Positions 47,691 to 59,285 of a DNA stretch of 64,000 bases are shown here, one piece after another. Positions within the stretch are counted from its first letter, which is position 1. Every line of letters begins with the position of its first letter. The DNA is taken from assembly GCA_002914845.1 (NCBI GenBank), contig JXTC01000450.1, positions 144,158-208,157 of the forward strand, written 5' to 3'. The notes beneath the pieces are model-generated. The model did not search any database and was not told the origin of the DNA. It saw only the letters and a list, made by a program, of their open reading frames with translations. The position numbers and the translations under genes are program-made. This stretch comes from Trema orientale. Lineage: Eukaryota; Streptophyta; Magnoliopsida; Rosales; Cannabaceae.

Positions 47691-48589
47691 TAGAAAAATG
47701 CTACTGAATATCGTATACAAAATAATTATTTTGAAAATGCAATATTTTTGGTTTTTTTTTTTAAAAAAATTTAGGTATAAATGTTTAAATCCCTATAAGG
47801 TTAGACCATTTAAAGAATCTAAATGGAAAAAGAAAGTATCACTAAAAAAAATGGGATTGTGATTCATCTCAAACAAAAATTCATTAATTGACAGCTGCCT
47901 CAAAAAATTAGAGAAACACTTGCGATTTTTGTTTTGTTTTTGTTTTTGTTTTTTTTTTTTTTTTTGGGTTATACTATCAATTCTTTATCTCGCTAGTCAT
48001 GAGGAGAACGACTTTAACATGAAAAATGCGGGCAGTTGAGACGAGGAGAAGCAAGAGAGAGTTCAATTTACTTTCAATAACCCTAAGATTAGACACGTGA
48101 GCAGCACAAGTTTTATCAGTAGAGCCTCTGGACGTATAGAAATAGGTAAATGGGCAACGGATGCAACAAAAACAAAATATTGGGGATTTAAATGCCAAAA
48201 ATAAAAAGTTAGAGATATAAATGCTAAAGACGGGAAACACTGGGGAATTTTGCTGCTAATTACCCCTTTACTAATTACAAAAGTCAAATATTAAGAGAAA
48301 TGAGGGGGAAATATGCATCTTAATATGCGACATTTGAGGCATATGCTCTCAAAGAAAAACATTAAAAAATATGTATATTGATGAAAATACTTTTAAAAAA
48401 CTAAAACTCGGTTAAATATGCATGTAAAATAAATTTGTTCAAATCTTCAAAAAAAATTTGAAAATCAAGTTTAAAGATAATAGATATAGTTTAAAATAGT
48501 TTATTACCAAATTTTGAGATATTATAAGGTAATTTATGTGTTGAAAAATTATTTTTATATTAATTTTTGTAAGTTTTAGCAAAAAATCA

Positions 48590-48985
48590 CGATAATTATC
48601 GAAAATTTTAATGATTTTTGATAGTTTTTGATGAAAATGGTATTCTTGATAAAATTTCAATGAAAATGGTATTTTTAATAATTTTCGATGAGATTTCAAT
48701 GATATATTTTCGATAATATTTCGATGAAAGTGGTATTTTTGACAAAATTTTGATGAAATTAGTATTTTCGATACTTTTCGATGCTATTTCGATAAGTGGT
48801 ATTTTCGACAATATTTTGATGAAAGTGGTATTTCAACGATATTTTGATAAAAGTGGTATTTTTGATACTTTTTGATGCTATTTCAGCAAGTGGTTTTTTT
48901 TATAATATTTCGACGAAAGTGGTATTTCGATATTTTTTGACATAATTTCGATATTTTTGATAATATTTCAATAAGTTTTGATAAT
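48590..48985. repeat. Degenerate TTTCGATGAAAGTGGTATTTT array
   Basis: Phrases of the type gatgaaagtggtatttttga and ataatatttcgatg recur about every 35-60 bp over about 400 bp. The open frames on either strand are products of the repeat (Ile/Lys/Ser-rich) and are not genes. Confidence 0.7.
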
Positions 48986-48989
48986 TTCA

Positions 48990-50195
48990 CAAATTACGGT
49001 AAAAAAGGCAAATATTAACTTAAATTTAATTTTTTCACATATATATTATCACGTACCATCTCGAAACTTGATAATAAACTTTTTTAAACTATATCCATTG
49101 TATTTAAATAAGGAAATTTTAATGATTAATTATGTTTGAGAAACAAAATATAGAGGAGATGAGATAGGTTAATAGGCATATAAGATGAGAACTAATTATT
49201 AGGAATAGTTTAGACCTTTAAGGTACCTATATACGTATTTTACCAAGTTTTTATTGAGGGAGTACATGCCCCAAATTAGACATATTTTCATGCATATTTT
49301 ACTTAATTTCTCAATATTAACTTCTTTGTCATTATTTCCTCATTTTAATTCATTTTTCTTTCTTTGACCCGAAGAAACGGTTTCAATAACCGTCTCTGGA
49401 CAAGATCCAACCAGCTTGCCGATATAACCGTTTTTTTTTTCTCCCCTCCTTTTAGACATTATTTTCCCTCTCTCTTTTTTTAACTTTTTTTTTTTGGAGA
49501 GACATTATTATCTTATTTACATTATCATTTTTTCGTATCACTTCAGGGATATCATAAAACAAAATATCATCCATTTTTAACATGTCTTAATTTGGTAGAT
49601 CGTTGATGAAACTCCTAAAAACTAATAACTTCCAACAAAGTCTCTCAAAAATCATAATAATAATAATATAAACTTCCTACATATTTTTTTTTTTTTTTTT
49701 TTGGGGCATTGCAAGAATATTTTATTTCTGTTAAGAGTATTACAAGCTTAATATAGACATCATCTTCAACCTTGGTACGTATTACAAAACCGTCTATCCT
49801 TAATTTTGAAGCTTTTGTTTGGTTAACTGCATATTTGCAGGTTGGCTTAATGCTTATTCCTTCTTATTCAAGAAAAAAGGCCCTCCTTAATTAATTTCAC
49901 GGGGCTTTGATTTTTTTTTTTCATTATTTATTTTTTTAAATGCGTGTAGTGTCCTTCCTCTGTTATGTTTTGGTTTACTTTATATCAAATTGTCCTATAA
50001 GAAGCTCTGTCACATTTATATTTATGTATGTCCTTTTGCTTAAAGCCTTATTATATAAGCTTCCATTTGGGGTTATTCAACTAGTTTTTAGTGTTTTTTT
50101 TTTTTTTGGCCTCGTTTTGATCACCAAAGAGAGTTACGTATTATAATATTCATGGCTTATAGATTGTATCAAAACTAAAACTCCTCTCCTCTCAT
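48990..50195. other. Upstream region of the EXPP1-like gene
   Basis: AT-rich with T-runs; no other gene. An intron-acceptor-like phrase (tctcctctcattgcag) at 50185-50200 could mean a 5'-UTR intron just before the coding start. Confidence 0.4.
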
Positions 50196-50221
50196 TGCAG
50201 AAACGCTCTCTTAATTTGTTG

Positions 50222-53200
50222 ATGGTTATTATGATGACAACATTAATGGCGGAAAATATGATGTTGATCGTGATGATGATGATCATGGTGTTGATGATAG
50301 CTGTAGATGCCGTTGATACAAATGACGTTTTCGATCCATGCTCGGATAGTAAAGTGCAGAGATCAGATGGGTTTACGTTTGGACTAGCGTTCTCTACAAA
50401 AGAATCCTTCTTTTTCAATCAAACCCAACTCTCTCCTTGTGATAAGCGCCTCATTCTTTCTGATGGTAGAGCCCAACTCGCAGTTTTTAGGCCCAAGGTT
50501 GATGAAATCTCTCTTCTCTCTATTGATAGCAGTCCTTTTGATCCGGTAAGTATAGAATGTTATTTATGTTCTAATTAATATTAAATATGAAGCTCTTATC
50601 TGGTTCTTATGCTTTTGATTTAACCATTACATTATATTTACAACATAGATTGATTCAGGCATGTATGTTTGATGAAAAAACAACCGCTGTATTATTTTCT
50701 TTTGTCTTTTCTTGCTGTTAATCATATCTTGTTTATTCATTCTCGTCTTGATTCATATGCATACATATGTATATGGTTTTCAATCCAAGGTTTTAAACTA
50801 TCTATAGGTATTTTTTTTTTTAATTATTTGATCATAATTTAACAGCTATCATGATTTGGGTAGTTGGAAAAAAATAATAAAATAAAAATTCACTTTTCTC
50901 TCTCTAATTTTTACTATGAAAAGATGTGCATAATTAATTTTAATTGGAAAAAACAATACCTATAAATAAGTAAAAAAAAAAAATACATACTAAATTAGTG
51001 TCATATATATATAATATATATGGGGAGGGCTACAGTAGGGGCGCCCCTACGTAGGGCCACCCTTTATACATCGTTTGATGGGAATCTGTGGGGAATAACA
51101 GGAATCTGTGGAGAATCTGTTTATACACAGATTCCCATCAAACCGTGTATAGACAGGGCCCTATGCAGGGACGCCCCTACTGTAGACGCGCCCTATATAT
51201 ATATACAGGACACTAATTTAGTATGTATTTTTTTTTTTTACCTATCTATAAGTATTGTTTTGACCAATTAAAATTGGTCACGCACGTCTTTTCATGATAA
51301 AAAAAAGAGGAAAAAAATATTAAATAATGAGTATTTATTTATTAGGCGCGTCTACGGTAGGGGCGTCCCTGCGTAGAGCCCTGTCTATACACCGTTTGAT
51401 GGGAATCTGTGTATAAATAGATTCTCCACAGATTCCCGTTATTCCCCACAGATTCCCATCAAACGGTATATAAAAGATGGCCCTACGTAGAGGCGCTCCT
51501 ACTGTAGCTCTCCCCTTATTTTTATTATTAATTTTTTCAAACACTCAAATTATGATAACAAAAAAAGGGCGCGTCTACAGTAGGGGCGCTCCTACGTAGG
51601 CCCTGTCTATTCACCGTTGGATGAGAATCTGTATATAAATAGATTCTCCACAGATTCCCGTTATTCTCCACAGATTCCCGTTATTCCCCACAGATTCCCA
51701 TCCAACGATAATTAAGACATGACCCTACGTAGGGACGCCCCTACCGTAGCCATCCCCACAAAAAAAATATCTACTAAATTGCCAACCAAATATATATAAA
51801 AGTTGCTGTCCTACTTATACTTAAACTTCAACGTATACACTTTTCGGGGTTAATCATAATCTTATATAGTCAATCAAGGTACGACCATTAGCTAGTAGCT
51901 AGAGGGCTATAATACGGTTTTTATTTGACTAGATGCAATAATTTGGCAAATGTCAGGTAATGTTTGAATGAGCTGTTTTTACCATTTCTCAGAGCAATTA
52001 GTCAAGGAGGATGATTGGAAATTAGTATTTTGGGGAGCGGGTGAGGCCGGCCAATGTTCTAAACACTTAATAAAGTTAAAAGATTTTATATAAATTATTG
52101 TACTACAATAGACTCGTCTATCCAATTACAACTATTAGTCCCACTATACAGCCTACACCATCTAAAGATAAAGAGATGGACAAACGCGCTTACATTTCTC
52201 TTGTCAAAGAAAAGTGTGTTTCACTCTCTTTGGGGAAAAAAATGGTTTTTTTCTATATTTAAAAAAACAGTTGTAACTTGCCGTTTACTCCAAGATTAGG
52301 TGAACTTTATTGGTTGCTGTGTTGTTAGAGTTTCACAATTATTCAAACTACGTTGAAAAAAAAAAAAAAAAAAGTTTCCATGTTTGTTGTGCTAGAGTAA
52401 GAAATGGATTGGTAGATGTATTACTACTCTAGAACATATAAATTTGTGACATTTACACAAAAACATAAAGGTTGCCGATCCAGTAGATTTTTTTTTTTAA
52501 TCTATGTGTAGGTATTTGTTTTTTAGCCGTTCGATCATCATCTAATGGTAATCCAACGGTTCATCATTAATGTTATTTCTCTCTCAAACTTTTTAATATA
52601 AAAAAATATGTAAAAAAAAATTTTCATTGGCCAAAATGATACTTATGTATAGATAAAAAAAAAAATACTTACTGGATTGGTGCCCAGACATAAATATCAC
52701 CTTATATGTAAATTAGAAGATTTAATCATTAACAATCATTATTTCTTTTTCCTTGCATAGTTAATATATTCATACAGAATTATACGACCAAATAAACACT
52801 GATGGATTTAATGTTTTTGATAAATACAATCTCAGGCTGCGTCTGGTGGGTATATGGTGGCATTTGCTGGAAGAAAGTATGCAGCAAGATCAGAACCCAT
52901 ACTGGTTGCAGACAACACACACATCATAACAAGCTTCACTTTGGTAATTATTTTTTCTAAAATGAAAAAAAGAACCCAGTATTTAACTAAACATGATTAG
53001 TGTTAGACTATTAATCTTTTCTTTTTAACTAGATCACTGATTTGTATTATTGATGATCTAGGTACTGGAATTCCAGAGTGGTACTCTTCAAAACTTGCAC
53101 TGGAAAAAGTTCGGGTGCTCAGGGTGCACAGGGGAGCCTTTTGTGTGCCTCAACGACCAAGACTGCGCAGTGCCAAAGTCTAAGTGTAAGAGCTTTGGAG

Positions 53201-53376
53201 TCGGAGGAACGTTTGACTGCAACTTAAGCATACAGTTGACTTTCTCTGGCACTGACAAGAATCTTGATGCACTCAACTCCTGGTATGAGATCAAGAATCT
53301 ACGACAGTACTCCCTCTTTGGTCTCTTCTCAGGTGTTCGTGATTCTCTCTTCGGCAAATACGACAGACTTTTCTGA
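50222..53376 (+). CDS. EXPP1-family secreted/cell-wall protein
   Basis: Three exons, 50222-50545, 52836-52943 and 53062-53376, all GT-AG and phase 0, giving about 248 residues. The first ATG in the frame is used, but several Met follow and a downstream Met (MMLIVMMMIMVLMIAVDA) would begin a signal-peptide-like hydrophobic stretch, so the exact start is uncertain. The body carries the plant EXPP1 landmarks: a Cys-rich segment (NLHWKKFGCSGCTGEPFVC, LNDQDCAVPKSKC), a GGTFDCNLSIQLTFSGTD segment and the C-terminal LNSWYEIKNLRQYSLFGLFS. Family members are plant-specific predicted extracellular proteins of unknown activity. Intron 1 is 2.3 kb and carries several MITEs. The gene ends 562 bp before the convergent CDCA7 gene. 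Confidence 0.85.
50796..51003. mobile_element. MITE in EXPP1 intron 1 (ATCTATAGGTATTTTTT family)
   Basis: The left end has ctatctataggtatttttt; the right end reverse-complemented has tacttatttataggtattg and a gacactaatttagtatgtat terminus. The same termini occur at 52471-52684 and, as an inverted half, at 51209-51310. Non-coding. Confidence 0.6.
51022..51193. mobile_element. GC-rich foldback MITE, copy 1 (inverted orientation)
   Basis: About 172 bp. The left end ggctacagtaggggcgcccc and the right end reverse-complemented (gtctacagtaggggcgtccc) are inverted copies, and the pairing continues inward through a cgtttgatgggaatctgtg phrase to give arms of about 75 bp. It is inserted in a TA-rich stretch (atatatat on both sides), consistent with an 8-9-bp duplication. 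Confidence 0.8.
51209..51310. repeat. Inverted half copy of the 50796-51003 MITE
   Basis: Starts gacactaatttagtatgtat and contains cctatctataagtattg and tggtcacgcacgtc-like phrases. It is the inverse of 50900-51003. The two halves flank the GC-rich foldback copy 1, forming a nested inverted repeat. Confidence 0.7.
51345..51515. mobile_element. GC-rich foldback MITE, copy 2
   Basis: About 171 bp with the same ends (gcgcgtctacggtaggggcg ... ctcctactgtagc) and the same inner cgtttgatgggaatctgtg arms. Opposite orientation to copy 1. The target duplication is unclear in the AT-rich flanks. Confidence 0.8.
51567..51757. mobile_element. GC-rich foldback MITE, copy 3, with 9-bp target duplication
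   Basis: About 191 bp; same family and orientation as copy 2. It is flanked by ACAAAAAAA on both sides (51558-51566 and 51758-51766). The centre has an extra ccgttattctccacagattc unit compared with copy 2. A 9-bp duplication fits a Mutator-like origin. Confidence 0.82.
52471..52684. mobile_element. MITE in EXPP1 intron 1, second full copy
   Basis: The left end is gccgatccagtagatttttt; the right end reverse-complemented is ggcaccaatccagtaagtat. Subterminal (a/t)tctat-gtataggtat phrases are shared with 50796-51003. Non-coding. Confidence 0.65.
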
Positions 53377-53938
53377 GCCTCCGATTGTTAATTTGCTCGT
53401 TCGTATACATATATAGTAATAATATGTAACATTTTAACAGGTATAACCGTAGAGTTTGGATATTTAACCCCTTCAAAAAATTAAAAGAAAAAGCCTATTT
53501 AAACATCTTTAACCTCTATGTCGTTTTACTATAAAGTTTGTCATTTTAAGTTTGATATTGCTTTCCTGTTGTCGGTTATTAAGAGCAATATATAGGGATA
53601 TTATGTCTTAATTGAGAAATGAACATTGCCCCTAATCACGTATGAGAAACTTTTGGCTTGCACCTGTAAGCTGTAATGGAGCAGAACCAGTATAACAAAA
53701 TGACCGAAAATCTCTGATGCTGCCAACCACACAGGAAATGTTACACCTTGGCAAAGTAACTTCAAAACTATAAATACTTTATGCTTTACTTGCTTTCTAA
53801 ATAAATTTGGTTGTCCACGCTAAAGAAACGGAACTTTCATCTCACAAGTTAAGACGGTCTTCAACCCCCTTCAGCTGTAGGTTCAAAACTAGTTTGGAGG
53901 GAATGCTGGTTTCAGGCCACTCCAAAACCTGAGGCAGT

Positions 53939-56183
53939 TTACGACTTGTGAGTGCTGAAATCCCTGTGCTCATCCATGACCTCATTCTTCTCCTTCAGCA
54001 TACCATCATGGTCGATTGCATCCCCAGCATCTTTTTCATCTTCACTGTTATGCCCAACACGCTTGTTATCCAAAAGCTGAACTTTCTCAACTTCCTCTTC
54101 AGAATCATCAGGCATTAAGTCATCGGGTTGAGAAGTTGAGAATTCTTCAGGGCCCTCAGCCGTGTCATGAGAGTCATCCTCTGGACTTAAGTTTTCAGCC
54201 TTTTTTTGAGAACGATGGGTTTGAATCAGATAATGTGCCACAGATTTGTAACCCAGTCTGAATACCTGTGAATAAATGAAATTTAACCATGAGTTTCTTC
54301 AGTGTTTCCCAATCTATTTCATTGCCTCTGCTCTGTCATGCAATTTTAAATCTAGATTTTACCCAACTCATAGAATGTATAACGCAAGATTGATATTGAA
54401 AAACTGCTATAAGAGAAGGGGCGTGTTTGGAACTCATCTAAATTATATGTGATTATGACTTTTTCCCCCCTCAATGTCATGAAAGTTATGAATAGGATCT
54501 CCTTAAGCTGGAAGTTGAGGACAGTGGTAATGACGACTACTTTTTTTTCTCAGAATGGTGATCAGCGAATAGTAGACAACATGATGACCATATGACATGC
54601 ATGCATCACAAGATTGATGTCATTAATTAACCTTTCTAGAGATTGGACCAGTAGGCATCCACCCTTTTTCTTTACGACATAAACTACAGTTGCATACATC
54701 CCGACAAACAGGGCAAACCCAGTTAGGATTCTCCTTGGCTTCGATGACATTTTCTCCATACCTGTTAAAGAAAGACATTGAATTCAGATCAAGGTAGATA
54801 AGCTATAACTGATATTATTATATGCACAAATGATGATCCCCAAACCGATTGGAACAAAGAAAGAGTTGAAATAGAAAGAATACTACTTTTAGGAACTAGA
54901 AAATTTTACCTCGAGTATAAGCAGTCTCCACAGAACTGTCCTTGGACCAAGTTGCATTTGCTGCAACGAGTATGCTGACCAAGAGTTTTCTGCCTGCAAG
55001 GAAGTGGATGCATCCAAGATTCCAAGTAAATTTACCAAGTTAAAGGGCACATTAAAGTCATTGGGCAAAATGAATGATGCACCATTCATTATCTCTTCTA
55101 TAGAGTCTGCTATATGATGAGAAAAAAGCTACTGCCTCAGTAGTTAATCCAATCATCTCAATAGTGTACTAATCCAGAAAATCAATTGTAAAGAAGATAC
55201 ACATATGAAGAGCATTACTGCAAAATTAGCCAATAAGAACTTAGCGAAAGAGTCCATTGTAAGACACTTCTTAGGGACAAGATTCATACAAAAGTCTCTT
55301 GTTCTGACTTTGAGCATTTATTTTTCGCTAGAACAGGCTCAATCCACGTAGCAAACAACACCAAAGTAAACCCTTTTCACCAACACAAACCAACATATAT
55401 AGACAGCAAAACATGGCTTAATAGTACATCATCAGAGACCAATATAGGGAATAAAAGAAGAAGCAAAGATAAGTCCATCACCTGCATTGATGGCATGTCT
55501 CTCCATTAACTTCATCATATATGCGCTTGCCATCTTCTCCATAGCCATCAACAAGCAGAGTCCAACTCTTCTTGCAATCCCCCAAAAGCTTCTCGTGCTC
55601 TTCTGTGTAAATCTCTGGCTTCAAACCTTCTTTTATCCGAATCTCATTACTCTCGGAGGAGCCTCTCGTCCCTTTAGGACGAAGCTCAACATAACTAACT
55701 GGAGCCAAAGTCTTTATCCTATAAACCCAATTAAATCCCCAATAAAAATATCACAACCCATTCGAGAAAAAACAAAAACCCATCAAAGTTTCAACCTTTC
55801 ATACCCTCTTTCTTCTTTTCTTCTTCTTTTTTTTTCCCCCCCCCTTTCCCCACCTTCATTTTCTCGGTAAACAAACGGAAAAGTTAAGAAAGGACAGACC
55901 TGGATGAGCGCCTGGGGGACCCGTCTGGACGGGGAAGAGTCTGGGCTTTTTTCTCGTAAGGGTCTCTGGAAAAACGCTTTTTTGGGGCAGAATGGGACTT
56001 GAGCTTGAGAGAGAGATCGGGAATCCCAAGCTTCTCCATTCTCTCTTTATTCTCTTTGATTCTGAGGTCTCTGGACTGCTCATACCCCGGAGCATCTGAA
56101 GTTCCGCACGGTTGGGACTCGTGAGCGGCGGCGCTAATCTGATCTCCATTGGTCTCTCGAGCTCTCTTTTTCCGACCTGCCAT
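53939..56183 (-). CDS. CDCA7: CDCA7-like zinc-finger protein (4CXXC_R1 domain)
   Basis: Five exons on the minus strand: 56183-55900, 55718-55482, 54993-54910, 54761-54632 and 54265-53939, joined by GT-AG introns with consistent phase (2, 2, 2, 0), giving 353 residues. The first ATG starts MAGRKKRARE, a basic, nuclear-signal-like N-terminus. The zinc-finger core spans about 170-245 with 11 Cys in the family pattern: Cys170/173, 184/187, 195/198, 218/221, 225/227/230, ending RKKKGWMPTG, then GYKSVAHYLIQTHRSQ. The C-terminal 100 residues are acidic and low-complexity. CDCA7 proteins bind hemimethylated CpG through this domain and recruit the remodeller HELLS/DDM1 to keep CG methylation in heterochromatin. 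No ligand is missing. It converges on the EXPP1-like gene, with 562 bp between stop codons. A GA microsatellite lies in the 5' flank. Confidence 0.92.
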
Positions 56184-56294
56184 GGCGTTTCTCTCTCCCT
56201 CTCTCTGAGCTTTGTTCTCTCAGGAAAAGGATTCAGAGAGTTGTCATTCCGAGAAACAAAAAACGGATTTCTCTTTCTCTTTGCATGCGACTGC

Positions 56295-56314
56295 GAGAGA
56301 GAGAGAGAGAGAGA
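56295..56314. repeat. GA microsatellite in the CDCA7 5' region
   Basis: Ten GA units, 112 bp upstream of the CDCA7 start codon (TC units on the gene strand), probably 5' UTR. Confidence 0.9.
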
Positions 56315-56483
56315 AAGAGGGGGTTGAGGCTTTGGCGCAACTAATGACTGATTGATGCGTTTTGCTTTGTAATATAAAATAATAAAATATTTGACCCTTC
56401 CCCCCTAATGGTACGGATATCAATTTGGGTTTGAGAATTCGCGCCATTCCTTTTCTTAAAAAAAGAAAAAGAAAATAAGAAGA

Positions 56484-56770
56484 AGGCTTTAATCAATGGT
56501 CCAACTATCTAATTTGTGACAATATGGTCCTCAGACTTCTTATTATGACAATTAAGTCCTAAATTTTCGAATTTGAAGTAATTTAGTTCATAGATTGTCT
56601 AAATTTTAATTTGGTCCTCGCTAGGCACTAGCTTTTTAATAATATATTACAATTCAAACAATCATGGATCAAATTACTTCCAATCGGAAAGTTTAGCGGC
56701 GTAATTGCCACAATCATCACTTTGAAGGCCAAATTACTACAAATTGGATAGTTTAAAAACCATTCGTGCC
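56484..56770. mobile_element. Foldback MITE related to 27487-28055
   Basis: The left arm has ctatctaatttgtgacaat, ggtcctcagacttcttatta and gaatttgaagtaatttag. The reverse complement of the right arm has ctatccaatttgtagtaatt, ggccttcaaagtgatgattg and cgattggaagtaatttga in the same order, giving arms of about 130 bp with a short loop. Non-coding. Confidence 0.7.
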
Positions 56771-56917
56771 ATTAACCCAAAAGAAAATGTAAAACCAATA
56801 AAAAGAAATGTCATTTCTTGGCTCAACGGTTTGTTTGTTTTTTTTTTTTTTTTTTGAGGAATTTTGGTGGCAATTTTTGTTAGTGGGACAAAGTAATAAT
56901 ATAATCGTTTGGCACGC

Positions 56918-57060
56918 AAGATTAGATTGAACTATTAAATGGGATTGGATTAGATTGGATTGGATAGTGTCATTTAGTACTATATTGTGTTTAGTGCAAC
57001 ACAAGACTAAGACAGAATAAATATAAAAATTTTTCTTAATGTATTCTAATTATGTTTTAT
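56918..57060 (+). repeat. Dispersed ATTGGATT-type repeat, copy 2
   Basis: Shares ggattggattagattggatt and tttagtactatattgtgttta phrases with 28150-28310, same orientation; both are followed by AT-rich ends. Confidence 0.45.
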
Positions 57061-57342
57061 TTATAAATAAATAAATAAATATTTCAAAAAATAGAAAAGA
57101 TAAATTAAATGATGATTATATAAAATAATATGATTTTAATTTATTTAAGAAAAATAAGTATATAAAAATAAAATATTTTTTTTACTTTTTTTTAGAAAAT
57201 ATATATTTTTTAGTTAAAAAAATAAAAGTTGGAATTTAATTAATATTTATATTAATTAAAAAATTATTAAAAACAAAAAAAAAAAACAAAAATGTGTGTT
57301 GCTGGGCTTGGGACTAAATTAACCCAATTAGAAGTTTAGTTA

Positions 57343-58255
57343 AGGGGCTTATAGAAATATGACCAAATTTTGGGCCTAATTTCGGTAAATGTCCCTTTGT
57401 CAAAAGTTATAGCAAAATGTCCAGTATATATGCATATATACCAAGTGTAAAATTTTATATACTAAGTATAAAAAATTATATACCCAGTGCATTTCAGAAC
57501 AGTAACTAAAATTGGTAGATATGTGTATCTACCAAGTGTAAAAATATATCTACCTGGACATTTAGCTATAAAATTTAAAAAATGGGCATCTACTTAATCA
57601 AATTTAAAATTTTGGTCATCCACCTAAATTTCTCTTATCATTATTGCTAATCTACAACAAATTTAATTAACAAACGTGATACTAATTATATACACGATAT
57701 ACGAGGAATGTTAGTAAAGCTCGTTTTTTCACTTATTTTTTTCATGCTAGAAGTCCACACTACTTTATGATGCTATTAAAATATTATTGAGATGAGAAAG
57801 TGAAAAAGAGATTAACACTCAGCCTTGTTTGATGGTCCGGATTAAGGGTTGGGACTGGACTCATTTGTCGAGCCCAGTCCCATATTTGGGCCCAAGAGGG
57901 GGATTGGACAAAAGAATCCGACCCCATTTTTTAGTCCCTTCCTATGAGCCTAAATTAACTAAAGAGAAATTTAGGTGGATGACCAAAATTTTAAATTTGA
58001 TTAAGTAGATGTCCACTTTTAAAATTTTATAGCTAAATGTCCAGGTAGATATATTTTTACACTTGGTAGATACACATATCTACCAATTTTAGTTACTGTT
58101 CTGAAATGCACTGGGTATATAATTTTTTATACTTGGTATATAAAATTTTACACTTGGTATATATGCATATATACCGGACATTTTGCTATAACTTTTGACA
58201 AAGGGACATTTACTGAAATTAGGCCCAAAATTTGGTCATATTTCTATAAGCCCCT
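57343..58255. mobile_element. Long inverted repeat (294-bp arms, 325-bp spacer)
   Basis: The left arm 57343-57636 and right arm 57962-58255 are near-perfect inverted copies of equal length; only a few mismatches are seen by eye (for example tttcggtaaatg against tttcagtaaatg). Arms carry phrases like ggtagatatgtgtatctacc, itself palindromic. The spacer (57637-57961) is unrelated and non-coding. Either a foldback/MULE-like element or two inverted insertions of one 294-bp unit. Confidence 0.9.
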
Positions 58256-59285
58256 GATGATAATGCTAAGGAACAAACTTTTTGCCCCATATCTTAAATA
58301 CCACTTTATGTGTCATTCAATTTGTTATGTTTCAATTAGTAAATTAAAACTTACTACTAACAAATTTAATAGTATTTACTAATTAAATACTGATAAATTG
58401 CATGTTACATCTAATGGTTTTTTTTAAAAAAAAAAGAAAAGAAAAAATGAGATACTCACCATTATTCTTGCAATATAGTTTTTCTATCAAAAAAAATTAT
58501 AATCAAGTCTCTGGATTTATAAAAAGTAAGGATTAACCCGCAAAACAATTGACGGTGGTTAAATGAATTATTTAGAATTTCATATCTTATCTCCTTTTTT
58601 TTTTTAAATACCATTCAAGTTGATTTGTAAATAATTATTTAATCCATTTATGATAAGTTTAACTTATTGAATTGAAACATAACAATTCACTTGCTGTGGA
58701 ACTAAAATAATAAAATTATCGGTGAGATGCCTAGTATTGATCATGTTGAATTTATAATGAAACTTGACATGGGTAGTGCATTTTGAGAAAGTAACCTGGC
58801 CAATCGTGTTTGAAAAGTGGCTATATCAGACTTAGACAAGTTCAAGAAGCAAATATGTCAGTAACTTGCTACAAATTTAATTTTCATTAACGAATTGAAA
58901 TTAACTGCTAATGTTAAGTAAATGTAGCAACTTGATTGCAATAATTATTTCTCTTTTAATTTTCTTTTGAAATACTATATTGTCATTTCACGACAACTTT
59001 CAAGGCATATGTATCTAACCATACATGATGTGTAAAACATTTAAAGGTCCTTGATTTTTCAGAGGATAGTTTTATGATTGAGTGCTAGCAATTCTTTTTC
59101 TTACTTTCTTTAAGACACTCATTGTCTCGCATTGATTTGTTATAGCATGACTCTGTTTAGTTATTTGAATAAGTGTATTTAAATAGAAATTGTGAAATGT
59201 ATTATAATTAGAATGAGATACATTTGAAGTGAAATAAAGTAGAATGAGTTGTGATTAGAATGGAAGATATTAGAATGGACCATTT

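Noticed and set aside
48439-48811. Open frames rich in Ile, Lys and Ser
   Set aside because: Translations of the TTTCGATGAAAGTGG repeat array.
50134-50418. Antisense open frame over EXPP1 exon 1
   Set aside because: The plus strand gives a family match and correct splice sites.
51020-51544. Two short open frames in the GC-rich repeats (both strands)
   Set aside because: They come from the inverted foldback copies and translate the same palindromic DNA.
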